Shown: in pieces, positions 23,063 to 35,888 of the stretch
How the letters are laid out: each line of letters begins with the position of its first letter
Position numbering within the stretch: position 1 is the first letter of the stretch
Source: Sitta carolinensis
Taxonomy: Eukaryota > Chordata > Aves > Passeriformes > Sittidae
Assembly (NCBI GenBank): GCA_032173965.1
Contig: CM063289.1
Span: 26,809,690-26,873,689 of the forward strand
Direction of reading: 5' to 3'
Length of the DNA: 64,000 nt
Made by a program: the position numbers and the translations under genes
The notes under the pieces: generated by a model
Seen by the model: only the letters and a program-made list of their open reading frames with translations
The model's database searches: none
Told to the model about the DNA's origin: nothing

Positions 23063-26000
23063 AAATGAAATCATTATGGTCATTGAAAGAAGATTTTTCT
23101 CCCTCCAACACATGGGGGTAAAACCATGACTGTTAAACCAGGCTGATCACCTTTTGGTCAGTGGAACTCCCTGAATGTTTATGTAATTATGGACAGAGAT
23201 TATATTCCATCCTTCTTGTGCCACATTTGGTCTTTAAATTAAAGCAGCATTTTCCTCCCTTATGCTGCTCTCCTCCAGTATATTTATATTCAGGTATTGT
23301 GTTCATCTTAGAGGTCATTTAGCAGGCTAGAGGTAGCACAGGTTTTGAGTTTCATTTTGTAAGAAGGTCACATATTCCCTGGTGTTTCTGGTTGTCCTTT
23401 CCCTGCACTCTTTCTGGCTGGGGTTTCCCTTCCTTGGAAAGTGCCCAACAGTGCTGGGCTCCTATCGACACCTCCTGCAAAGGCTTCCCTGCTCCCCCGT
23501 GCCTCTCAGCCCCCTTTCCCAAGACCAGATCTGCTCTTCCCAACAAAAGCTGCTGCTCTGGAGTCACCCTGTGATTAATTAGCACAGCTGGGTCTTTTCC
23601 TCCTGTTTCATTTCTTTCTGGTGACCAAACTCCACCAGGCAGTGGAAGTGCAGCTGCACTTTGGGCTCAGTTCTTGCCATCCTGGGGCCTCTGGGAGCCT
23701 GGCAGGACCCAGGCTGCTCCACAGCCCAGGCAGCAGGAAAGTTTGGTTCCCGTAGGACTGGTAACAAAGCAGGGGCTCATCCCGCATTTCTCCAGAGCTC
23801 CCTGAAACAGATGCAGTTCTGGAAAACAGTTGAGCCTGACAGATCTCCAGGCTGAGACAAAAAAGCCATTTGGTCAGAGTATGATCATCCAGCTGTATTC
23901 AGGACACAGCTTGCTGATTTTATGGATACACATATATCTTTTAGGACTAGAAATCAGCCTTGTTTTTCTCTTCGTGTGTAATGTTTGACATATGATGTAA
24001 ATTTACTTTTACAACGTACAGACATAAAAGCTACTGTGGCTTGGACGTAGAATTTATTGATTGTAGAAAACTGACTACCAGGTTTGTTGATTAAGATTTT
24101 TTTATACAATGGGAAAGGCAGAAAGAATCAAAGTACATGAGGGCAAATTTTGTATTAGACAGAAGTTATTCAGTCTCTTAAAATTTCACTGCTGTAACTA
24201 AACAATGGATTTGTTTTAGCACAGGTGTCTTTGGTAATTTTTAAGGTGTCCTCAGTAACCATCTATCCATAGGCTTTGTTCAATTAATAAAATTTACTAA
24301 CTCGATTTATACTTGCCCAAGTGTTAAGTTATGAATTTAAAACTATAAAACAAGTTTTGTCCCTTCTCTAGGACAATAAAGCCATAAAATTTCTTCACAA
24401 GAACCTGTGCAAAAATGCAATGGCGAATTCTAAAATCCATGAGAGGACAGAGTGATTAGGAGCTACACCTTGATGCTTTTAGATGGGTTTGTGCCCTCAC
24501 AAACTGCAGGTCTGCATTGCTGTGTGCCCATCATTTTTGCAGGTAATGGCACCTATTTTGTTCCCAGGAGAGACCAGAACAACACAAAATCCCTCTGCTG
24601 TCTTTGTCCTTTTGTTGGTGCTCGTCTTTTCCTCAAACATATCAATCTTTTCTAGCAAACTTCATAATTGTTCTCTGTGTGTAAGATGTGCAACGGACAG
24701 AGCCTGGCCTCTGGTTGCTATCACAGCCTGGTTCATATAAAATTTTCTAGCCTGGCTTTGTAATTGAAACCATTTTCATGCTGCAAACTCACAAAGCTAT
24801 GGAGCAAGCCATGCATGCAGCTGAGAGAACGTGTTCTGCTCCAAAGTATCATTAAAGCAATTTCCCATAATGTCTGGCAGGGAGTAGGTTTCTTTTAATG
24901 ATTTTATTAAAAAGTGAATTAAAGGCCAAAGGTTGCTTTCCTACAGCCCTTAATTTCCTGTTGCAGTGCCAAACACCACGCGCGGGAGCTGCTGGGAGCG
25001 GGGGACAAGGGATCCTTCCCCCGGGATCAGCCCCTGGAGCTACCACAGTGCCATCAGAAAACACAGAAAGCACACAGGGATCAACTGCTGACACAGGCCT
25101 GTGGAAGGGAAAAAACTGTATTTTCCAAACCAGGCTCAGGAGATCCACGTAACACCTGGAATGTGGATTTCCATCGGTGCTGTTGATACGACATCGGTGT
25201 AATTCCAGGGAGGGCAATCCTCCAGGGAAAGTGGATCCTGGATCCTCCCCTTGCACTTGGGGCACGAACCTGAGCTTTTGTGGCATGTTTATGCAGCCTG
25301 GATGTTGCCAATCTTTGATTTCTGCTTTTCAGGTGGGTAAACTTGTGGAGCTCTCCCATTTGAGGAGCACCTGTGGAGAAACAGGGTCCTCTCTGAAGAA
25401 GAAAACAAACCAAAGCAATAAGAATAAACTTATGAAATAATAAGGGCACCAACAGGCCCCAACCCACTCCTCCTTGGATCCAACCATCTCTCAGTGCTTG
25501 TGAGAGAGAAAATGCAGCACCCCAACGCAGATAATGGGGGCTGAACACCAGAGGTTTGGAGTCTGATGAGATTTGCTTCCTGTGTTATCCCATTATTTGG
25601 AAAATCAAACCCAAATTCCCTCCTGGTGTGTAGAAGGACTCTGTGAGAGGCAACTTGCACCTCACAGCATATTTGGGTTTGGCCAACTATAGGAGCAAGA
25701 TGTTGGTAAAACTCCAGTCTTTAAAATACTTTAATAAAACAACTATAATTTACCCCACTGCAAGAGCTATAAACTGTAATTTAATAATGTGCTTGTCAGG
25801 GGACAGCTTTTTTAAATAATAAAAAAAAAGGGGGTTAGTATTATTAAAGAAACGTAGTGTATAAAAAATGCCTAATTGCTGAGGAAACAGTATGATTATG
25901 ATTTTCAGTTATTTAGAATGGGAAAATCATTCTAAGCAAGGGAGCTGTGTTTTTATGGTGGAGTCTTGCTGTACGAGTCTCATTAAGTTTTCAAGGAATA

Positions 26001-27183
26001 CTGTTCCAAATCTTTACTGTGCTTCCAAATTATGTTTAACTGTCAGGCTTTCATCCTGGTCCAGCAGTGGGTTCTCAAGCATAGATGACATTTCTTGCTT
26101 GGGATTTAAATATCTTTCAAATAAAAGAAGTTCCTTTCTTACAGGACAAAGCTTCACACTCTGGGCTTTTGGATTTCCAGGTTCAGTTCCCATAAAGCAC
26201 CCCCAAAACATCAGTTTTAAGATCAGTACCTGGAGTGGTTTGAACTCCCTGAAAGCTCAGCTCAGGGCAAGTTTAGCCATGCAAACCCATGTAATTTCTG
26301 CTCCATCTTGGTTGCAGTCATCTGCTCTGACACAAAATAGGATTAAGAATCATATAACTGCTTCCAGCTAATAGATTTAGGCTGTGGTTCCAGGATTATT
26401 AATACCAGATCTGTGCACTGCCAGCTCACCCAGGACTATAAATCTAATGTGGATCAGACATGGACACATGATTGTGTTTTGTCAAATTAGCCAAGGGACA
26501 TGATATGGAATTTATACCAGCTTTATCCTCCCGTGCTAGCTGCACTCCTGCTGTGGAAAGGCAAGAGATTGCTGGTCCAACATGAAGTTAAAAAATACTG
26601 ATACACCAAAAACCTGCTGCTATAAAGGGTTTTTTTTCGGTTGTTGTTATTGTTTTGACAAATGTGAGCCATTGATTGGAGTTTTTTAGTGCTCTAGCAG
26701 TGTGTTGCTCATCTGGCACATGGCACTGGTGGTGGTGTGATACCACAAATCTTACAGCTGGCTGCAAACCACAGCCTTAAGAATTAGCACTTGAGCTCCT
26801 GTCACGTAGCTGCTCTTAGAAATCTCTTTCCAGGGCAGTAACCACTGTTTCCTTATCACATCTTATTGGGAGCAAGAGGTTTTTATGGTAGCCACTTGTA
26901 TGCTTGTGACAGGCCTGTTCTCTTGAAAAACCAACTTACAGAGGACTCTCAGGCCTGTTTGCTGCAATGCAGACAATGCTGGTTTCAATAGTGAGCTTTA
27001 AAATCTTAGGAGGAGGAGTCCACACTTCCCCATTGCTCTGGAGATAGGTTAAGCATTAATTCTTGGTGTGGCTGAGGGGTTGGGGTTGGAAATTTACCTT
27101 GCCAAAAGCAAAAAGTGGAGCTGTGGAGCTCTCCCTAGTTCCAAGGTTATCAAATATCAACTAAGGGACTACAAATAATCCTA
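23063..27183. other. Unique sequence, no gene recognised
   Basis: About 4.1 kb, AT-rich at 23880-24480 and 25680-25920. At 26014-26211 the minus strand reads as a protein-like 65-codon frame, but the plus strand is also open over 159 codons (25892-26371) and no family is recognised. No transposable element was recognised. Confidence 0.4.
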
Positions 27184-27297
27184 TTTTTCCCTTTTTTGTT
27201 GCTTTATTTTTTGTTTGTTTGTGGTTTTTGTTTGTTTGTTGGGATTTTTGTTTGTTTGTTTTGGTTGGGGTTTTTTTGGTTTTGTTTTCGAGTTTCT

Positions 27298-27327
<30 letters not shown>
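27184..27327. repeat. T/G-rich low-complexity tract ending in T28
   Basis: (TTTG)n-type and T-rich sequence for about 115 bases, then an uninterrupted run of 28 T (27300-27327). In minus orientation this is a long A-tract followed by (CAAA)n, resembling an old retroposon tail with microsatellite growth. The sequence on the 27328 side was not recognised as any element. Confidence 0.9.
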
Positions 27328-27328
<1 letters not shown>

Positions 27329-28702
27329 GTGGTGGGAGATGAAGCTCTCACATAACAGCTCAGATGGGCAGAGGACATTAGGTGAAGTCAGGAGGCTGGG
27401 ATGACAGACTGTCACCATGCAGCCCATCCATGCTGACTGAGCTGGTGTGGGAGCTTGGCCTGTACAATGCCAACAGGAAAAGGGGCAAAAGACTCTTCAT
27501 TTTCTGGGTAAATCTCTGCTTGCAAATTGGATCCTGCTGGAGGGACCAGTTCATTCTGGGGACTGAGCAATGAACACGGAGATGGGAGGTGATGCGTTCT
27601 GAAGAGGAACAAAATAAATGAACAAGTTCAGCCTGGGATTTTGCAAAGGAATAGAGCCCCACTCTACAAAACACCTTTTTCAGGACTAAGCTCTGCAGGA
27701 GGATGCAGAGCAGGTGAAGATCTGCTCCAGGGGAGCTGCAGCAACATGCTCCAGCAGCCCCATCATTCCCAAGAATTGCTGATGAGTGTTTCACAGAACC
27801 CGGCTCACCTCACTGCAAGTCACTTCTGTGCTCTCCCCTCGCCTTCACAAAAACGATTGCTCCTGAGGATTTCTGCATTGTCACACTTGAAACACACCAG
27901 CAGCACTTCTGAGCGCTGCTTTGGGTATCTGCTCACGTGGGAAATGAGGACAGAGTGAAATCTGGAGGGCCCTACGTGCTCCATGAGGGCTCCATGGACT
28001 GACACTGCAGTGTAACTGAAGGCAGGCTTTGACCCTTAACTTGGGAACACAGAGCTGAATTTTCCCCTCATTTTCCCCCTCCCGAATCCTCCCTGGTTCC
28101 CTACATGGCTGCTCTGTATTATGATCCCTTTAAATAAGCAGCCTGTCATTAGCTTTTATCCCAGTGCTTGCTCAGCCGGACTAAAGTCTAGATCTCTTTG
28201 TTTTTAAGACTTGCTTGGTGTGTAAGTGCCAGATGTTTCCCATCTCTTGGCTCTTGGTGAAATAAACACGAACTGCCATAACCTTCACCTTTCAACTCTT
28301 ACATTACCTATTCCTAAAGTACAAAAAATGGATGTGTGTTTATGCAGCAAGGCTTTGAACTACCTTCCAGGTTTATGTCAAAAGCCCGATTCTCCAGGCA
28401 AAGATAACAGATGAGAAGGGGTTTGGGGGCTGCTATAAAATCCACCTCCTGCACCAATGGAGCAGTAGTCCTCATGGAGCAGAGTAATCTCTGGGGATTA
28501 GAGACCCTTTAAAACTGATCTGACTTTCAGGCCGAATCACTCAGCTCTGGATTTGGCACTCCTGGAAAGCAGAGGGCTCTGCGGGTGACAGGACAGTTAT
28601 TTGATATTAAAGCAGCATAAACGTGCAGAGTCCACGGGGATTTTTCTGATGTGTCACAGCTTTTAGCACAAACCGTGGAGTTCACCCTTTTGATGTATTT
28701 CC
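27328..28702. other. Unique non-coding sequence
   Basis: No repeat family or gene is recognised. A 138-codon minus frame at 27378-27794 has no domain and overlaps shorter plus frames. Confidence 0.45.
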
Positions 28703-28790
28703 TCATAGAATGGTAGAAAAGATTGGGTTGGAAGAGATCTTAAAGTTCATCCACTTCCAAATCTCCCTGCCATGGGCAGGAACACCTTTC
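28703..28790 (-). mobile_element. CR1 LINE 3'-end fragment
   Basis: 'TCATAGAATGGTAGAAAAGA', 'TTGGGTTGGAAGAGATCTTA' and 'CTCCCTGCCATGGGCAGG' form the reverse complement of the CR1 3' end. About 90 bp are retained. Confidence 0.9.
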
Positions 28791-30248
28791 ATTATCTTTA
28801 TAACTTTCCCCTTCCTGCCACAGCAGCAGCAAAGCTGGAGAGGGGTTAAAGGAATTTTCATCATTAAGAACAGCTCATCTAAATTAATCCTGGAGTTATT
28901 TTTCTTCCTGCCCTTCTTTTGCCTCTCATTTTGCAAAACCTTCCTTGAAGGCACCTGGGTGATTTGGCTTTTGGTGGAGCACAGAGGGCTTCTCCAAGTT
29001 AATATTCTCGTGTCCTAAGGAGGAAGAGTGGATCCATGGCCCCAGAGGCTGGGACCAGCTGCCTGATGACACATGCTCAGAGCTTCCCAGGAACAGCTCA
29101 GCCAGGCTTAGGTGTCCCCTAAGAAAGTCATACAGCAGCTTTTCCTTTTTAACTTTCGCAAGAAGTGGGGAACAAGTGGTGTAATTAAGATTGCAAAAAC
29201 ATTTCAATTAGAATTCCACATGAATTAGGCAAATAGAATTTTAATTCGTGCTAATTCCTCTCTTCCCATGGAAATGAAGTCTTCCTCTGGGGATGGCTTT
29301 TGTTTGGCAGAGAGTCCCCTGGAAGGTGAATTAGCAAGATTGAGCAGGGAAATACTTTAGCCACAATTCACTCATACATATGGACAAGAATGTATTTTCC
29401 CCACCGTTAACACATTATTTGCTACATCTTCTCCCTCTGCAGACAGCTGAAAAACAGCTTCTCTGCAAAACAGGGAAATTCTTGCAGACAATAATTACCA
29501 TCAAACTTCCTTTTGTGTTTGGAGATTATCAGAATATTCTCCCTGAGCTTTGCTGCAGTCCTCAAGCCAAGCATACAGAGACCACCTATTTGAAAGAGTA
29601 GTGCCCATTAGCAGGGTGACTGTGCTATCCATGGAGACAGGGGAGAAAGGGGAGGAAGGCACAGCCCCGGGATGGCTTTTCACAGGCACGGAGGAGTCTC
29701 CACAGAGTTACGGAGGGCCTGGCCTCTTTTATGACCTCTCAGGGCATATTTCCTTAACCAAGCTGACTCAGGATGCTGGGGTCACTGAAACACAAGTTCT
29801 TTCAAAGGCTGGACCAAAGTGTACATGCCACGATCTTCTATAAATCCAAATTAAACCACAGCCCTCAGATCAGGGGTGGTTTCGGTGGTCTCTGGGGGCT
29901 AATGAGAAAACAGCACACAGTGACAGGAATGGATTTCTGGCCTCTCCATAACTTCTGCAGTTCAGCTCAAATTTATGCTCATTCTGACACTGAGCATTTG
30001 CTCAGGCCATTCATCCATTCAAGCACTTATTGATGATGCACTGAGGCAAGCTCAGAGTTTTCAGCTATGGCACACACCCAGGTGCCTTCATCATTTCCTT
30101 GTCCTTCATGGTGCCTTTCTGTCTAAGCTCCAACCTAGAAACCTACATGTGGGTTTAGAAACTGAGTTTTTTCTGTAAATTAACCTTGACCAAAGGCCAA
30201 AACATTTTGGTAATATCTTAAAAATGCAAGAAAAAAAATTAACATTGA
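28791..30248. other. Unique non-coding sequence
   Basis: Nothing is recognised. 29210-29260 is AT-rich with several AATTA/ATTAG words. Confidence 0.45.
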
Positions 30249-30293
30249 AAATTGAATTGAATTGAATTGAATTGAAATTGAATTGAATTGAAT
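30249..30293. repeat. (ATTGA)n microsatellite
   Basis: Eight or nine copies of the pentamer ATTGA, with one extra A near the middle (30275) dividing the array into two blocks. Confidence 0.95.
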
Positions 30294-30367
30294 GCCAAAC
30301 TGCTCACTGTTGAGCATGAACCTTATTAGAAGTTACTGTAACTTAGGAAATAGATATATGTTTTATC

Positions 30368-30621
30368 ATATATATTATATCTATATCTATATCTATATAT
30401 CTATATCTATATCTATATCTATATCTATATCTATATCTATATCTATATCTATATCTATATCTATATCTATATCTATATCTATATCTATCTATATATCTAT
30501 ATATCTATATATCTATATATCAATATATCGATATATCGATATATCTATAATCATATATCTATATCTATTATCTATATCTATATCTAATATCTATATCTAT
30601 ATCTATATATCTATATCTATA
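30368..30621. repeat. (CTATAT)n array
   Basis: About 254 bases of nearly pure pyrimidine-purine alternation built on the hexamer CTATAT. The central block (about 30380-30485) is almost perfect. The 3' part is mixed with CTAT, TATC and self-complementary ATATATCGATATAT units. The open frame through it translates as Tyr-Ile and Ser-Ile repeats and is not a gene. Confidence 0.95.
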
Positions 30622-30840
30622 GGCTATCTCCACATATATATGTTTAAGGTACCTATACAATAATTTATATGTATCCTTAGATTTTGACAACTCCACTCCT
30701 GTTAGACAGTGCTTCACTTTACATGTGGTTTCTGCAGAAGCTCAATATTTCTAAATATCCTGCTATGTAAGTGTGTGTCTTTACATACATTTTTTGAGTT
30801 TAAATAGTTAGTGAGATAGCCGGGAAAATACATAGAGAAG

Positions 30841-31040
30841 GGTCCTCCCCAGAGTTCTCTGGGCAACCTGGTCCAGTGTTCAACCACCCTCACTGTATAA
30901 AAAAGATTTTTTTTTACATATAAATGGAATTTTGTGTATTTCTGCATTGCCTCTGGCTTTGTCACTGGGTATCACCGAGAAGAGCCTGGCTCAACCTCCT
31001 TCAGGCTGCCCCACCAGGTGTTTATCCACATTCATAAAGT
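30841..31040 (-). mobile_element. CR1 LINE internal 3' fragment
   Basis: 'CTCTGGGCAACCTGGTCCAG', 'TTCAACCACCCTCACTGTA', 'GCCTCTGGCTTTGTCACTGG', 'GTATCACCGAGAAGAGCCTG' and 'TTTATCCACATTCATAA' follow the antisense CR1 consensus in order. The terminal ~100 bp, which should lie below 30841, are missing or too diverged. Confidence 0.85.
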
Positions 31041-32443
31041 AAAAATGGTATTCAGATTAAATTTTCACATCTTCTTGTCGCACTGCAAGAGCAATGTACA
31101 TTAAAACACATTCTAGGTTGCTTTTTCTGTTACCTGAAGGCAGTAAATCACAGAGTTATGGAGGTTACCTCAGTCAGAAATAAAGCCATCACCTTTAGCA
31201 TTGGTTTCAGTAAAAACACAAACACTTCTGCAGTCAAATGGCAAAGTTTTATGGCTGTGGTTCTTTGAAACAACTAATAAATATTTGTTTGCCATTTCTT
31301 TTTTGGGCAACTGTCCACTTGCTAATTTACACATCACCAAGAGGCCACTGAACCTTTTCCTGCAGGTATTAACCCTATCCATTACTGTGTCTCTGAAAAT
31401 ATAAACTGCCTGGAGGCTGAGATGTTTGGAACAAGAGCAGCTCAGCCCACAGCAGGTCATCTAAAGAGAGCCTGAGATCCCCCAAGAGCCTTGTGTTTGC
31501 TGATGTGACTCCGTGGCAGTGGTTCAGCCCTGAGGATTGTGTGCAACCCTGTGCAGAGCTTTTCCACAGCTGTCACTGTCCTTTGGAAAGGATGGAGCTT
31601 CTTCCAGTTTTCCTCCAGCTTTTCTTTGCCCTTTCCTTCTGATGTCACACCCACACCAGCAGCAGTGACTTTCACTCTATTGTCTGACTTCCCCAAATTT
31701 GTGCATGCCCAAAATACCTCCCCAGCCATTTACATATTTTACTTGCATGGGCCAAATTTTCAGACTTTTCTTCCAGCTCACAACCCTCAGCCTGGGAATT
31801 GTGTGTCCAGCTCTTCCCTGGGCTTATTTATAAATGCACATCTCAGGGTTTTATGTGTTTGTGTTCTTTGAAAACCTCATCTGTTTCCCTGAAGATTTCT
31901 GCTTCATCAGTTCCTGTCTGTGGGTCCCTGGTTGATAACCTGACTTCTAAAAGCCTGTGAATTCACTGACTGCAGTTGTTTATTTGTTTTCCTTCCTGTT
32001 TGGCTCGAAAAACCTGCTCTCTCTAACGTTTGCTATTAAAAACTTTAAGAGAAACGCTCTTGCGTAATTTATTTTTGTTGTTGTTAATTACGGTTCTCCA
32101 GGTTTTTCCTCTCTGACCTGGTGCACCAGCATTAGCACAGCACTGCACTGGAGTTAACAGCTATTTCTGCTCCTTTGCACGGGGACAGGATGAGTGCCAT
32201 GCTCACCACGGAGCTCCTGGGTGGCTTGGACTGTGAATAGCCTGCGGATATTTCTCTCTGCTTTGTACCAGGGATTTCCCAAGGCTGTGGCTGCTGCATG
32301 GAGCAAGAATCTGGAACAAGATTGGAGAGTGCACGTTGGAGTGTCACACAGCTTAGAGCTGGTAATGGAACTGTCACGGGTTTTTCCATTCTTGATGTAA
32401 AGGCAGCAAACCCTGGAGAACAAGCAGCATGTGGAAGATGTCA
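31041..32443. other. Unique non-coding sequence
   Basis: No gene or repeat is recognised between the two minus-strand CR1 copies. Confidence 0.45.
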
Positions 32444-32723
32444 TCATAGAATCAGAGAATGGTTGGCTTGAAGGGACCTTAAAAACCATCTTGTTCCACC
32501 CCTGGCCACGGGCAGGGACACCTTCCAGTATCCCAGGCTGCTCCAAGTCCCATCCATCCTGGCCTTGGAAACTTCCAGGGATGGAGCAGCCACAGCTTCT
32601 CTGGGCAGCCTGTGCCAGAGCCACCCCACCCTCACAGGAAAGAGTTTCTTCCTAATCCCTAATTTAAACCTGCCCTATCATGCCATGTCCTTGTAAACAG
32701 TTTCTCTCCAGCTTTCTTGGAGA
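32444..32723 (-). mobile_element. CR1 LINE, 5'-truncated (~280 bp)
   Basis: Starts with 'TCATAGAATCAGAGAATGGT' and continues 'GGCCACGGGCAGGGACACCT', 'CCTTGGAAACTTCCAGGGAT', 'CTTCTCTGGGCAGCCTGTGC', 'CCTCACAGGAAAGAGTTTCT' and 'TCCTAATCCCTAATTTAAAC'. This is antisense CR1 with its 3' end at the low coordinate. It is the best-preserved minus-strand copy. Confidence 0.95.
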
Positions 32724-32746
32724 ATCGCTATTTAGGCAGCACAGAA

Positions 32747-32806
32747 CAACAAAAAGAAAAACCAACCCAAAAATCAATAAAACCTAAACAAACAAACAAA
32801 AAAATT
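32747..32806. repeat. A-rich (CAAA)n low-complexity tract
   Basis: About 60 bases of A with scattered C, ending in (ACAA)n and A7. It follows the 5'-truncated end of the minus-strand CR1. Confidence 0.8.
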
Positions 32807-35310
32807 GTGTAGGTTTTAGCATAGTTGAAAAGTTTCATAAATTCCCCTGGAAGTGAATAAAAATGAAAGGAAGCAGCAAATCTAAAACACCTGCATGGCC
32901 TGCCCATGCTCTTGCTCTTGCTGACAGGAGTGATTCTGTGGGGGTGAAGGCTGGGAAGGTCTCACCAGGTCCCTTCACCTGAGGAGCACCCTGAAGTGTC
33001 CAGTGATGCCAGTGGCAGTGACCAACACATGAGCTGGATCCCTGTCCCTGGGAATGACTCTCTGGCCACAAGCAGGGCTGGAGACAAGTCTGGATTGATA
33101 ATGCCACAGCCTGACAAGTGTTTTCCCCACCTCTCTCAAGGACTGCTGGACTCTGACCTCTCGTTCCTGCTCAGACGTTGCAGAGCATTCACTGCAAAAC
33201 GCTTGAGAGGTGACATTATTCATGGCTTGTCAGACTGCCCCTCCTGCCCAGGAGTGAGGAATGCACCCAGAAAGACACAGCATGTATTTTTTCTGAAGGA
33301 CAAAGCCTGTTTGCACATGAGGAGCCATCTCCTGAGCACCAGCACTTTGCAAGTGAACCATCTCCATCCCACCGTTGCCCAACAACAACCTGTGAGCTGC
33401 AGACTCAGCTTTTGTCAAAAACGCCCACACAGAGCTGACCCTAAAGTAAAGAAACCTTCGTTGTGATATTTTTCTTTTATAGCTCCCAACTACTGTAAAC
33501 TGTGGAGGAGCAGAGCTGCAAAGCTGGCCATTAAACTGTCTGCTCTTTCCTGTTTGAACAGGACCTCTCCAGGGTTTTAGCTGCCTCAACCACCATGGGT
33601 CAACATCCAGGAAGGAAGACGTTTCTAAGGAAACCACGGAGGCTTTCCACCAAGGTGGTTGCATGAAAGCACTGAGACTGGTGAGAGTGACAAAAAGCAG
33701 TTCATTGGATATTGTAGAAAAAGGTAAAAAGTTATTGCATGCAGGCTGTTTTTATAATGAGGCCATTCAGGCATAAAATCACTTTAAATAGGTAGTTTGT
33801 TTCCACATTGCAGAATTATTTTCGTCCTACTCTTTCAAGGAGGAGTTTATCTAGGCACAGTGGTGTATAAATAATAAATAGCCTCGGGGGCAAGGCATTT
33901 TTACTTTTTTTTCCCCCTGCTTCGTATCCTGTTGCAGTTGGTCTCGGGCTGCAAAATGAATTTTGTTTTCTGAAATAATATTATTTACCTTGAGCACAGT
34001 CCTCTGCAAGAGGCCACAGATTCTATTCTGCAGTCGCAACGTCCCAGAGCAGACAGTTTACAGTGCAGCATTTGCATTAAATGACTTTTCTGTGGGCTTA
34101 CAGGGCAGTTTGCTCTGGGGACAGGTTCTGCCACATTAGCTCAGGGACCTCCAGGAAAGCTCTGTGTGTGCACCCAGTGCTTGGACTGTGCACATGCCCC
34201 TTGGAGTGCGGAAGGTCTGGGGATAACCCTGGGCAGCAGTGCAGCATCACCCTGAAGGTGGTCAGCTGGAGAGGGAGGTGACAGCCACCACGCTGGAGAG
34301 GCACAGCTGAGAGACTCTGGACAGGCACAGCGGGCTCATTTCTTCTGTTTTCTGCCATGCTGAGCATCTCTGCATGCCTTTGGAATAATAACCACGTCTG
34401 ATCTCCCAGCCAGCAGGAGCAGGAGGCCACACCAGCCCCAGCACTCTCCTCACCCTGCCCAGGCAGCCCGAGAGCCTGCCCTCCGTGGATGGGACGAGCC
34501 TGCCATCAGCCCCTGCTGGAGGAGCCAGTTTGGGGTCTGTCCCCCCATCCTGGAGCCTGGAGGGGTGGAGGTGGTGACCAGCAGCCCTGCAGAGCCCCCA
34601 TAGCTCCTGGGACACGAGGGAGGCTGGAGCAGCCCTGGGGCTTGCCCTGCTCAAAGCTGCTCCCATGCAAGTTTTGGAGGCGGTTTGGGCACATTACCAA
34701 TGGCTGCCCACAATTTAATCCCAAGGACTCTTGGTTTGAATGTCAGCCTCTCTGACCTTTGCCATTTTCTCCTGGCCCAGCCCTGTGTGTCGATAGATAC
34801 CCTGCACTCCAGTCCCTGCAGGGAGCCCTTGTTCACTAGAGCAAAACTGGGCTAAGGAAACAACAAATATTTAGGAGCCTCAGGGCATCAAGAAAAAAGG
34901 AATTTCCCTTCTCTATTTTGGCTGTAGCCTCAGGCTTTCCCTATAGACTTGGTAGGAGAGAAAGGAAACAGGAGAGTGCTGCTGCTTCTCACTTCTTCCT
35001 TGGATTGCCACCTGTGCATCATCGAGGAGGAGTGTTGATAGTGAAACAGACAAAACCCCAACATTTTTGGTATGAGGACACAGGGTTCAGCAGGGACATC
35101 CCAGAAGGATGAAAAACACAGTAGGTGGCTCATGGAGGGGGTAAGAGGGCCCTGCAGCAGGGAAGGGTTGGGTTGAATGGGCTCGAGCAGAGAGCCTCCA
35201 TCACACGTGCCAGAGAGGTCCAGAAGTTTGAACCTGGGGAAATAAATGGAAAATGTTAAGGAAGGATCAGCCTGAAACGATCCAGACACACAATAAAGTC
35301 CCAGGTTGCT
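32807..35310. other. Unique non-coding sequence
   Basis: About 2.5 kb. GC-richer at 34100-34700, where overlapping open frames of 60-156 codons occur in several frames on both strands, as expected for GC-rich chance frames. No domains were recognised. Confidence 0.45.
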
Positions 35311-35345
35311 GGAGGAGGGAGGGAGGGAGGGAGGGAGGGAGGGAA
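35311..35345 (+). repeat. (GGGA)n microsatellite
   Basis: About eight copies of GGGA after GGAGGA. The repeated G3 runs with 1-base loops also allow a G-quadruplex. Confidence 0.92.
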
Positions 35346-35843
35346 ATTCCTGCTCTCCTCAAAGAGCCTGAGCGATTAGCTCCAAAAGCCATGTGCCAAC
35401 CTCCTCCTGCTCCAGGGGGAATAACAGGTCCTGTGCTGCAGCCCAGGGCCTGCCTGGCTGAAGGGTCATTTCTGTGCTGCAGGGGCTGAGGTGCTGGTTC
35501 AGAGGTCACCTCAACTGAGCAAGGACCAAGCTCATTTTCCCTGCAAACAGAGCCCTTGGGCAGGACCCTGGAATTGGTGGTGCCAAGGCAGGTGCTGGTG
35601 GTGTCACCACGCTGAGATGGGGATTTATCTTCACTCACAGAGCAGAAAAGCTTGGAAAGAAGAGTTGCAAAAATAAACCCCCACGGTCCATTCCCTGGCA
35701 CCAAAACACTGCCCTCATGTAGGAGCAATTTTATTCCTTCCCTAAGCTGTGCCTTCACCTGCATGGTGGGCAATCTTTGTCCCACCTAAAGGTGCAGAAT
35801 GTTTGCAGACAAGTGTAGGTCTGAACAAGGTCTTCACCAACAC

Positions 35844-35846
<3 letters not shown>
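35346..35846. other. Unique non-coding sequence before the A-tract
   Basis: Nothing is recognised. If the following A39 run is a retroposon tail, the inserted body would be here, but I see no known gene or SINE sequence in it. Confidence 0.4.

Positions 35847-35885
<39 letters not shown>
35847..35885 (+). repeat. A39 homopolymer
   Basis: An uninterrupted run of 39 A preceded by 'ACCAACACATT'. The purity suggests recent origin or active slippage. No standard AATAAA signal was seen in the bases just before it, and no target-site duplication is evident. Confidence 0.92.

Positions 35886-35888
<3 letters not shown>

Noticed and set aside
30292..30663. 123-codon Tyr/Ile/Ser-rich frame
   Set aside because: It is a direct translation of the (CTATAT)n array.
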